64,000 nt of DNA, taken from the NCBI RefSeq assembly GCF_003086295.3, contig NC_092046.1:101659363-101723362 (forward strand). The letters are read 5' to 3'. This DNA comes from Arachis hypogaea. Taxonomy: Eukaryota > Streptophyta > Magnoliopsida > Fabales > Fabaceae. Below, in pieces: positions 34,144 to 43,941 of this stretch. The position numbers were made by a program, and so were the translations under genes. A model generated the notes under the pieces. The model saw only the letters and a list, made by a program, of their open reading frames with translations. It was not told the origin of the DNA and searched no databases. The stretch's first letter is position 1, and each line of letters starts with the position of its first letter.

Positions 34144-34645
34144 ATTGTAAACGTGTGCCTTATTATTGGTTATTGTAAATATTTTTCTCGTTTGTTTTCT
34201 TTGCTTTGATCTAAAAATTCTATTTTTGGTGTCATTTTATTGTTTTTCTCTTTCCTCATAAATTCAAAAATATCTTTTCTCTTTATTTTAATTGATTTTT
34301 TTTCGAAAATTACAAAAAAAAAATCAGATTTTTATTTTAAAATTTTTATCTTATCTTATCTTAATTTTAAATTTCAAAATTCAAATCTTTTTCAAAAATC
34401 ATATCTTTTTCAAAATCTTATCTTATCTTATTTCAAAATTAAATTTCAAATTTCAATATTTAAAATTCAAAAATTCAAAATTCAAATTTCAAAATTTAAA
34501 TTTAAAATTTTAAAAAAATCAAACTTTTTCAAAATTTAAACCTTTTTCAAATCTTTATCTTATATTGTTGTCAGTGTTTCTAGTTCTAGGAGTTTATTTT
34601 TATTAATTTTTTTATTAGTTTTTGTTTTCATTTTCTTTAGCTACT
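34144..34645 (+). other. Element F leader
   Basis: AT-rich 500 bp before the ORF, built largely of TTTTTCAAAA- and AATTTCAAAT-like stretches. No gene is seen. Confidence 0.6.
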
Positions 34646-36298
34646 ATGAATTCTCACCCCTCTGGCTTTAAGTTTGGTTCCAATGTTGTTATAAGGAATA
34701 GAAACTATAATGAAAATAGGCATCAAGGTTGGAAGAATCAAAGATGGGAGGAGCCACAAGGATTTGATCAACCCTCTTGGCAACAACCCCCTCCAATGCG
34801 CTATAACCAACAACCATTCTGTGATGCATACCAAGACAATAGTTATGGTGGACCCTTTCGTGACAAACCATCTCCACCAAATTACTATGGTCAAGAGCCA
34901 TTCTAGGGAAGGTACCAAGATGATAAATATGGTGGACTCCCTTGTAGTTACCAACAAGCCCCGCCATATGCTTATGAACCACCTCCCCAACATACCTTTG
35001 AACCACCAAAATCACAAGCCCCTTTACACCATTCACCTCCATATGATCCCAACCCTTATCCATCCTAATTCCAACCCAATTATCCCCAAGGACCACCACT
35101 TCCATATGCACCATGTCCATATCCATTGACCCAAGAATCACAGGCTTGCCTCGAGAAAACAGTAGATCAATTTCATGCAACCCTTCATCAACTGGAGCAA
35201 GCGATAAATCGATTACCTTCCAGATGTTCGAACACTCAAGGAACCCCCATGGCTTCATGTGGAGAATCTAATGAAGAACGTAGCATGAAGGAGACACTAG
35301 AAACTCCGGTGGACAGTGAGCAGCATGACCTTGTATTGGAACAATTAGAGGAAGCCGTAATCATTGAAGAAGAAGAAGTGCTCGAAGAATTAGGAGATGC
35401 AGAACGTCCATGGGAAAGCCCAGTCATAGAGCCCCCTTCTAAGGAGTTTGAATTTGTTGTTGAGGAGGGTGTACAACCTCCAAGGCATATCATGGTTGAA
35501 GAATTTAAAGGGGATGATCAAGAGATGGATTCAATCATTGATGAATTCTTATCTACATTTGAATCCTCTCCCATTGGACTTAACATGGAGATTAAAGAAG
35601 AAAAAGCACAACCACCCATGCTCTTGGTGAACAATGAAGAAGAGATCGAATTGGAAGAAAGCTACCAAGAGGAAGAAGTTGATATTGAAAAATCTTGCAT
35701 AGAGGTGGAAGTTGTCAAAGAAGAGCCCAAGGGAATGGAGCTGGAAATCACCTTGCCAAGGTTGTTGGAGACCTCTCCCCCAAAGTCATCACCATCCATC
35801 CCTTCATTCAAATGGGTAAATCTCTCATCTCTAAGCTTAATTAGCTCACTTGAATATGCTTTGCTTGAGACGGATGGGCAACTTAGAGCTCTTTGTAGCT
35901 ATAAGAGTAAGATGGAGATGGTTAGTGGTTGACAACACAATCCTAGATTCATTGTGGTAGGAAGCTCACGGCTGAGTTATCATGGTTGGAAGAATACTAA
36001 ATTGTATGGGTCTAGGAAGCAGTTTGGATTCCTCAGTGAGAATTCGGATTGCTTACCACCCGGTTGGAAAAAAGATGGTCAACAAGAAGACAGGTGCAAA
36101 AGCAAGGTTTGGGACCCCGAAATTCAATCTAGCAATCAACACTCTTGGGGCCTTGTCACTTGCTTTAATTTGCTCGAAGGCTTTATGTAACTAGTTTGGG
36201 ATCCCGGAGGATATTGGAATTACAAACATTGGTGGAGATTCCTGGATGAGTTCAAACGAAGCCTCCATGACAAGAAGCTCCCCAAATGTCCAACTTAA
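34646..36298 (+). pseudogene. Element F ORF: Tyr/Pro/Gln-rich then acidic protein of unknown function
   Basis: One frame from ATG 34646 (MNSHPSGFKFGSNVVIRNRN) to TAA 36296, about 550 codons, with stops at 34904 (TAG), 35066 (TAA), 35930 (TGA) and 36188 (TAA). The first two lie in runs that read on naturally and fit CAG and CAA changes. Residues 20-160 are rich in Tyr, Gln, Pro, Asn and Trp with loose repeats (RYQDDKYGG, YGGPFRDKPSPPNYYGQEPF). Residues 170-390 are highly acidic and probably helical. The end is rich in Trp and Gly (WDPGGYWNYKHWWRFLDEFK). It is laid out like the B/H protein but differs in sequence. No known domain is recognised. A structural or RNA-binding role replacing Gag is speculation. 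Confidence 0.68.
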
Positions 36299-37582
36299 AT
36301 ACTTTAACTAAAAGTGCTAGGTGGGAGACAACCCACCATGGTATAATCGTTCTTTTTCAGTCTTAGTTTTATTTTATTTTGTTTTATTCTTAATTTTATT
36401 TTATTCTATTTTTCTTAGTGTTCATTTATAATATCTACATCAGCATCTACATTTTTCATTCTACATACTACATATAAAAAAAAAACACGTCCAACGCGTG
36501 CACGTGAACCACGCGCACGCGTTACATGCGACGCTAAACCTTACAGAGAGTTGCGCGGGAGCGTCGATGGAGGTGTGCCTTAGGAATAAATATGCCCACG
36601 TGACTCTGTCGCTAACGCGCCCGCGTCATGTTGAAAAATAGCTTCCCCACGCATCTGCGTCACCTACACGACCGCGTGCCCCTGCAAAATTGACGTAAAG
36701 AGGTATATGGCAGCAAGTTATGAAGGAGCTGGGCTGGAATGGTGCTAGAATCACAAGCCCTATCACGCGAACGCGTGCCCCACGCGTCCACATCGTTTTT
36801 CAAATTATGGCTATTTACGCGATCGCGTCACCTACGCAAACGCATCACCCAGATTTTTGGCAAAATGCGTATAAAACAGAGAGTTGTGCGTACGCGAGGC
36901 TGCACTCGCGCCATTAGCACAAATTTGGCCACGCGATCGCGTGAATCACGCGTCTGCGTCACCTAAAAATTATCTCACACCACGCGACCGCGTCACATGC
37001 GGTGCACAGCCTATCCAGATCAGCCAAATATCTTATCTTTTCTTCCCCAAATCCAAATCTTTTCTTTCCCTTCTTATTTCTTTCTTCTCTCTTCTTCCTT
37101 TTTCTTTATTCTTTCTTACTTACTTCTTCTTCATCTCTTTAACTTCTCATCCTTATTCTTTTTCATTCTATTTTACTTAATTTATTTGCATACTTTCATT
37201 CATAGCATTTTAATTTTGTGCATGTTTTATTTGGTGTTAAATTTTCTTATTCAACTGTTGTAACTTTTCTGGTATTATTCTGGTACTTCATGACTTGTTT
37301 TATTCTGATTGGGTATTATTAATCATAAGTCAATGCTAATTCTTATAATACCGGTATTCCTTTTTTATTGATATGAACTTATACTGTCTTTCATTACCCA
37401 CACTCCTCCCCTTTGTTTCAAATTTTGCACCACTGGTATTCCATGTGCTTCTATTATTTTCTCACTTGAATGTTGTAGCTACCATGTAATTGAGACCCTT
37501 ATTATTTGGCATTAACACCCATATTTTATTTGTTTTCTATCTTTGTTTCTTGTTTACTTTTCTTCTTTTCCTCTTCTCTCAG
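36299..37582 (+). other. Element F spacer: post-ORF hairpin and ACGCG palindromes
   Basis: The hairpin GGTGGG/AGACAA/CCCACC is at 36320-36337, followed by 'ATGGTATAATCGTTCTTT' as in A. GC-rich palindromes (CACGCGATCGCGTGA type) run from 36485 to 36990, then a pyrimidine-rich tract to about 37190. Open frames here are low complexity. Confidence 0.75.
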
Positions 37583-37736
37583 GATGGCCACCGGGAAGAG
37601 AACCAGAAGACATTTACATGGAGTAACAGACAAGTCCATCTGCACAATCTCTAGAGAAAAGCATCAGTTGTAGCAGCCCGTCCACTTGTACATCTCTGCA
37701 TGCACCAAGGACGGTGCAATCTTTAAGTGTGGAGAG
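37583..37736 (+). pseudogene. Element F ORF3 remnant, hairpin and PPT-like motif
   Basis: ATG GCC ACC GGG AAG AGA starts a 30-codon remnant of the ORF3 found in A (20303). The end of ORF3 reappears at 37700: a TGCACC...GGTGCA hairpin (37701-37718), then TTAAGTGTGGAGAG (37723-37736), as in A at 21528-21564. About 1.1 kb of ORF3 between these ends is missing. Confidence 0.75.
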
Positions 37737-39193
37737 GTCGATACCGATCTCCATGGGTTAGTTACCCTCTTTTCAACACCGATGTTTTATTTTCTTTATT
37801 TGTTCATTGTTGCATTTGCATGTTTAATTGCATATTTGTTTGATTTTGTGCATATTTTACCACCACTTGGTTAAAGTGATATTTTCTTTTTCAAGAAACT
37901 TTTTATAACGTTTCACTAATTTGAATTAAAATTTTTATTGAACTTGTTTGAAGAAATATTATATTGGAACATGGTTTAGAGCTCGAACACACAAAACCAG
38001 TGAAATTTTGAGCCTAATTTATTGGTTACATCTTATCAACCAATATTTTATTTTTAGTGTGTTTTTTCTCTCTAAAATTGTGATCTTTGTTTGGCTTAAT
38101 TCTATATATCCATTGTTTGATGTATGCATGCACTTATATGATTGAGGCCTTGTTTCACTTAGCTTACATACCCATATGGCCTTACCCTTTCATTATCCTT
38201 TGCAAACCAATTTTGAGCCTATTTTACCCCTTTATTCTTTATTTTAGCACATCATTAACTCTAAGCGAAAAATAATAATGTCCTTAATTTGAATCCTTGG
38301 TTAGCTTAGACTAGTAAGAGTTCTCATGAATTAAGTGTGGGGAAAAATTGGGATTGAAAACATTTGGTTTAAGAATTGGGTGATATATATTTTTATGAAA
38401 ATGTGAAAGAAATGTTTAGGACATATTCATGCATTAAATAATTTAATCATATGCATTGAGAAAAACAAAAAAGAGAGAGAGAGAAAAAAGAGAAGAAAAA
38501 TAGGCATATATAAAAAAAGAGAAAAAGAGAAAATAAGTGAAAGGGGACAAAATGCCCCAAAGTAAATGGTGAAAGCAATGCATATGTATTGTACTCGAAA
38601 TGAGGATGCATGAATAGGTGGAAAACATGGTTAATGTATAGTTAGATTTTGTATTGTGATTACATGGATTGTCTTAAGTTAGGTGGGAAAGTTTAAGTTA
38701 ATTAAGGATTTAGATTTTAGTCCACTTGACCAAGTACAATCCTACCTTGACCCTAACCCCATTACAATCCTTAAAAGACCTCTTGATATGTGTATCTGTG
38801 CATTAAATTTTTGTTGATTGTTAGATGAAGAGAAAGCCTTAGAAAGTAAGATTAGTAGAGAATTGAGAGAATCAAACCTCAAACACCTGAGCGATTAGAG
38901 TGTATACACTTCTGGTGAGGGTTCGATGCTCGATTCTTTGTTCCCGGCTTTCATGAGCTATTTTCTTCTACAAGTCTACTTGTACTTTATTTTGTGATTT
39001 GAATTAGTGAAAGCCAGTTTATATTTGTTCTTAAAAGATTTATTTACTTTTAACCAAGTAGATAAAAGCATTTTGCATGTAGTTGTATTCATATATATAG
39101 GTTGCATTTCATACATTCTACCATTCCTCTTCACTCTTATAGTTTCTCTTGTGCTTAGCATGAGGACATGCTAATGTTTAAGTGTGGGGAGAT
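37737..39193 (+). other. Element F 3' non-coding region with polypurine tract
   Basis: AT-rich, similar to A 21565-22980. TTAAGTGTGGGGA recurs at 38331. The hairpin TAGCATG/AGGA/CATGCTA (39156-39173) precedes TTAAGTGTGGGGAG (39178-39191) at the 3' LTR. No gene. Confidence 0.75.
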
Positions 39194-40661
39194 TGATAAA
39201 CCACTAATCTATGGTTTATCTTGTGCTCAATTGAGTGGTTTTTATCAAGTCTTTGCACACTTATTCATACTAATTGCATGGTTTTACATTTTCCTTCCTA
39301 ATTTTGTGCTATGATTGAAAACATACTTCTTTGGTCTTATATTTGCTAATATTAATCCTCTCTTATTACCATTCGATGCCGTGATATTTGTGTTAAGTGA
39401 TTTCAGAGATTACAGAGCAGGAATGGCTTAGAGGAGGGAAAGGAAGCATGAAAAAGTTGAAGGAATACAAGAAACTGAAGGAACTGCTAAAGCTGTCCAG
39501 CCTGACCTCTTCACACTCAAACGGTCATAACTTGAGCTACAGAGATCCAAATGATGCGGTCTCAGTTGCGTTTGAAAGCTAACATCCGGGGCTTCAAAAT
39601 AATATATAATTTGCCATAGTGGTCGTACAGATAGGTTATGCGCACGCGTGATTCACGCAGATGCGTCGCAGTGACAAAAAACCAGCGTGGCAGATTTCGT
39701 CCCCAGCGATTTCTTGGCTGTTTTTGACCCAATTTTCGGCCAAGAAAACACAGATTAGAGGCTATAAAGTGGGGGAATGCATCCATTCAACATACAACAT
39801 TCATATCAACAATTTTAGGTTTTAGATATAGTTTTCTAGAGAGAGAGGCTCTCTCCTCTCTCTTAGGTTTTAGGATTTAGGATTTCTCTTAGTTTTAGGA
39901 TTGCTTCTTCTCAATTCTAGGTTCAATGTTCCTTTAATTTAATTTCTCTTCTACTTTCAATTACTCTATTACTTTAGTTTGTTTATTTTCCCAATTTGGT
40001 TTATGGATTCCTATGTTTAATTTGATTTTCTATTTAATACAATTTGAGGTATTTCAGATTCATGATTGCTTTCTTCTATTTATGATATAAATAATTTAGA
40101 TTTTTCCCTTTTTGGCTTTGGTTGAGTAATTGGTGACACTTGAGTTGTCAAACTCAGCTATTGATTGAAAATTGGAAATTGCTGATTGATTTGGATCCCT
40201 CGAAAGCTAGTCTTTCCACAGGAGTTGACTAGGACTTGAGGAATCAAGTTAATTGGTCCACTTGACTTTCCTTTATTTAGTAAGGGTTAACTAAGTGGGA
40301 GTAATAACAATTCTCATCACACCTGATAAGGATAACTAGGATGGGATTTCCAATTCTCATACCTTGCCAAGAGTGTTTCTAGTAATTAATTTACTTTATT
40401 GCTAATTTATTCTCCTTGTTCCCTATTTCAAAAACCCAAAAATATACCATTTTCCATAACCAATAATAAATCATACCTCCCTGCAATTCCTTGAGAAGAC
40501 GACCCGAGGTTTAAATACTTTGGTTATAAATTTTGTTGGGTTTTGTTACTTGTGACAACCAAAACTTTTGTACAAAAGGAATTCTTGTCGGTCTAGAAGC
40601 TATACTTACAACGGAAATTTATTTGTGAAAATTCTAGATCGTGCGAGAGTTTCGTTCGTCA
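39194..40661 (+). repeat. Element F 3' LTR
   Basis: 1468 bp, about the same as 32669-34122 with scattered substitutions and a small indel near 39340. Followed by GAGGT, then the rest of E's gag. Confidence 0.92.
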
Positions 40662-40666
40662 GAGGT

Positions 40667-40920
40667 ACAATAATCTAATCAGAAGGTGTCCAGAGGGGAT
40701 GTTCAGTGAATGGGTGGAGTTGCAGAACTTCTATGAAGGCTTGTCCTTACCTTCAAGGAAAGCTTTGGATTATTCCTCAGGAGGATCTTTGCAAATGATG
40801 AAAACTGCTCAAGAGGCACATAATCTCATAGACATGGTAGCCAACAATGAGAATTTTTATTCCTCTGAAAGGCAAGTATCCCCAAAGAAAGGAGTATTTA
40901 GAATAAGAAGGAGACAGTAA
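40667..40920 (+). pseudogene. gag: Element E gag, C-terminal remnant (zinc-knuckle region deleted)
   Basis: Resumes at the exact codon after element F (RYNNLIRRCPEGMFSEW) and runs 84 codons to TAA 40918. LQNFYEGLSLPSRKALDYSS and AHNLIDMVANNENFYSSERQ are the end of the gag domain. Only about 50 bp separate it from the protease lead-in, so the zinc knuckle and linker, normally several hundred bases, have been deleted. Confidence 0.85.
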
Positions 40921-40963
40921 TCCTAATACAAGAATGTAGTGCTGTCATCTAAAGAGGCCTTCC

Positions 40964-41580
40964 TCCAAAGCTCAAAGATCCATGAAGCTTCATCCTATCC
41001 TGCACTATAGGCAACAGAACATTGGACATAGCTCTCTGTGACTTAGGAGCCAGCATCAATTTGATGCCCCTCTCACTCATGAAGAAGCTTGCAATAGAGG
41101 AAGTCAAGCCTACCAGGATGTCACTCCAAATGGATGACAGATCACTTAAGATACCAAATGGGGTTGTGAAAAATTTATTAGTGAAGCGTGGAGACTTCAT
41201 TTTCCGTGCTGACTTTGTTATCATGGACATGGAAGAAGAGTGACACAGTTCAATTATATTAGGACGACCTTTCTTAGCAACAGCAAGAGCCATCATTGAT
41301 GTGGAGAAATGGGAGATGACACTCAGGATGCATGATGAGAAGATGATCATCAATGTCTTCAAGGCCATGCAATAACCACTAGAGAAGGAAAAGCACATGA
41401 GAGTGGAAATGATAGAAGAAGTGGAGGAGGAGCTACTGGAAGATAACAATCTGGAAGAACAAGAAGAGGAATTAGAGGTGGAACAAGAGTTCATAGAAGA
41501 GGAAGTGGTAGAAATCTCTTTTGAAAGCAAGGCAGAGAAGAAGCCGAAACAAAAGTTAAAGCCTCTTCCCACTCATCTCA
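40964..41580 (+). pseudogene. Element E protease and acidic linker
   Basis: Plus frame 3. It contains a TGA near 40980, the active-site DLGA in ALCDLGASINLMPLSLMKKL, a stop at 41241, then SSIILGRPFLATARAIIDVE, a stop near 41370, and a Glu-rich linker (VEEELLEDNNLEEQEEELEV). One base appears lost near 41580, where the reading moves to frame 2 and enters pol. Confidence 0.85.
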
Positions 41581-43320
41581 ATATGTGTTTCTTGGAGAAG
41601 CAGAGACCCTACCAGTGATCATAAACTCCTCCTTGAACATAGAAGAAGAAACAAAGCTGATTGAAGTGTTGAAAGCTCACAAGACTGTCTTGGGTTGGAC
41701 AATTGATGACATAAAGGGCATAAGCCCTGCCATTTGTATGCATAAAATTCTATTAGAGGAAGATTCAAAGCCTGTAGTTCAATCCCAAAGAAGACTCAAC
41801 CCAACCATGAAGGAGGTGGTTCAAAAAGAAGTGATGAAGTTATGGAATGCTGGGATAATCTTTCCAATCTCTGACAGTTCATGGGTGAGTCCGGTTCAAG
41901 TTGTACCAAAGAAGGGAGCAATGACAGTCATCACCAATGAGAAGAATGAATTGATCCCCACCAGGACAGTGACTGGGGGGAGGATGTGCATAGATTATAG
42001 AAGACTGAATGATGCTACAAGGAAAGATCACTTTCCCCTCCCATTCATCGACCAGATGCTGGAAAGATTGGCTGGCCATGCCTATTATTGCTTCTTGGAC
42101 GGATACTCTGGGTACAATCAAATAGTGGTGGATCCCAAGGATCAAGAAAAGACTTCCTTCACCTGTCTATTTGGAGTTTTTGCTTACAGAAGGATGCCCT
42201 TTGGTTTGCATAATGCCCCTACAACTTTTCAAAGGTGTATGGTTTCTATATTTTCTGACATTGTTGAAAAGTTTTTAGAAGTTTTCAAGGATGATTTTTC
42301 TGTCTTTGGCAATTCATTTAACACTTACTTGCATCATTTAACTCTTGTTTTGAAAAGATGCCAAGAAACTAACCTGGTATTGAATTGGAAGAAATGCCAT
42401 TTCATGGTTCCGGAAGGGATAGTTCTTGGGCATAAGGTTTTAAGCAAAGGTATAGAAGTTGACAAAGCAAAAATAGAAATCATTGAAAAATTTCCTATAC
42501 ATGTTAATGTGAAAGCAGTAAGGAGTTTTCTTGGACATGTTGGTTTTACAGGAGGTTCATCAAAGATTTTTCAAAAATAGCAAAACCATTGAGCAATTTG
42601 CTAATGATTGATAGTCCTTTCATCTTTGATGAAAATTGCAAGCATGCCTTTGAAACTTTAAAGAGAAAACTCATTACAGCACCAATCATCACACCTTCTG
42701 ATTGGGAATTACCTTTTGAACTTATGTGTGATGCAAGTGACTTTGCAATTGGTGCTGTATTGGGGCAAAAGAAAGACAAGCTGCACCATGTTATATATTA
42801 TTCTAGTAAGGTGTTGAATGAAGCACAGAGAAATTATACCACCATTGAGAAAGAGCTTTTGGCAATTGTATATGCACTTGATAAATTTAGACAATACTTG
42901 ATTGATTCAAAGGTTATAGTGTATACCGATCATGCTGCTCTCATGTATCTCATGTCTAAACAGGATTCAAAGCCAAGGCTTATTAGGTGGGTGTTGCTGC
43001 TACAAGAATTTGATATTGAAGTGAGAGATAGGAAAGGGAATGAGAACCAAGTAGTAGACCACTTGTCAAGACTACCACAAGAAGTTAATCAGGCTCCACA
43101 TTCAGTGAATGAAAGCTTTCCAGATGAACACCTCTTACAAATCCAACAAGCTCCATGGTTTGTAGACATTGCAAACTACAAGGTTAGAAGGAAGATCCCT
43201 CAAGAATTCACCAAGCAACAAGTGAAGAAGCTACTCAATAAAGCCAAGAAGTTATTATGGGATGAACCATTCCTATTCAAGAGGTGTCCAGATGGAATGA
43301 TTAGGAAATGTGTTCCTAAG
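41581..43320 (+). pseudogene. pol: Element E reverse transcriptase and RNase H
   Basis: RT: CIDYRRLNDATRKDHFPLPF at about 41990, MPFGLHNAPTTFQRC, and the catalytic motif FKDD (42284-42295), where A has FMDD, so the residue before the two aspartates is changed to Lys. A one-base loss near 42546 ([11 protein letters not shown] versus the expected [10 protein letters not shown]) shifts to frame 1. RNase H follows: [53 protein letters not shown]. The rest is open to integrase without stops. Confidence 0.9.
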
Positions 43321-43941
43321 GGTGAGATGAGGGACATACTATGGCATTGTCATGGTTCAGATTATGGTGGACACTTTGGACCAGAAAGAACAGCAGCCAA
43401 AATACTTCAAAGTGGATTTTATTGGCCAACCATCTTCAAAGATGCTAGAGAGTTTGTTCATCAATACAATGAGTGCCAAAGAGCTGGAGGATTGACCAGA
43501 AGGAATGAGATGCCTCAGAACTACATCTTAGAAGTAGAACTCTTTGATCTTTGGGGAATAGATTTTATGGGCCCCTTTCCACCATCATATTCTTTCAAAT
43601 ACATACTTGTGGCAGTAGAGTATGTCTCAAAGTGGGTGGAAACCATAGCAACAACCACATGTGATGCACAAATTGTCCTTCAATTCCTTAAGAAGCACAT
43701 TTTTTCTAGGTATGGAGTGCCAAAGGGTCTTGTCAGTGATGGTGAGAGTCATTTTTGTAACAAACAGATGGAGAAACTTCTTCACAAATATGGGGTGATA
43801 TATAAAGTAGCTACACCATATCATCCACAGACCAATGTCCAAGCAGAGCTTGCATATAGGGAGTTGAAGAGGATTTTGGAGAAAACAGTGGGGAGTACAA
43901 GAAAGGATTGGGCCAGAAAATTAGAAGATGCTCTTTGGGCG
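43321..43941 (+). pseudogene. Element E integrase, N-terminal and core (broken by element H)
   Basis: The zinc finger HHCC shows [13 protein letters not shown] and FVHQYNECQ; the first Cys is Tyr (43465-43467). The core has D in [12 protein letters not shown] in [11 protein letters not shown] and E in [10 protein letters not shown]. The frame is cut at Trp-Ala of the [10 protein letters not shown] motif by H, with target-site duplication GGGCG (43937-43941). It resumes at 61515. Confidence 0.92.

Larger units (their letters stand above)
32669..40661 (+). mobile_element. Element F: non-autonomous partner of the A type, inserted in the gag of E
   Basis: 7.99 kb with target-site duplication GAGGT (32664-32668 / 40662-40666). 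LTRs are 32669-34122 and 39194-40661; the primer-binding site is 34126-34143. One broken ORF (34646-36298) encodes a Tyr/Pro-rich then acidic protein. The LTR start, post-ORF hairpin, ACGCG palindromes, the ends of ORF3 and the 3' region all resemble element A, but gag, protease and pol are absent. It looks like a deletion/replacement derivative of an A-like element. Confidence 0.92.

Noticed and set aside
34689..35258. 189-codon minus-strand ORF
   Set aside because: Antisense shadow of the element F ORF; His/Val/Met-rich composition expected from the reverse of a Tyr/Pro-rich gene.
37000..37263. Phe/Leu/Ser-rich ORFs resembling membrane proteins
   Set aside because: Pyrimidine-rich tract of element F; hydrophobicity is a by-product of T-rich codons. 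The matching tract in A (19481-19768) gives the same artefact.
40949..41572. 207-codon Ser-rich minus-strand ORF
   Set aside because: Antisense of E's protease and Glu-rich linker, which carries DLGA and LGRPFL motifs on the plus strand.
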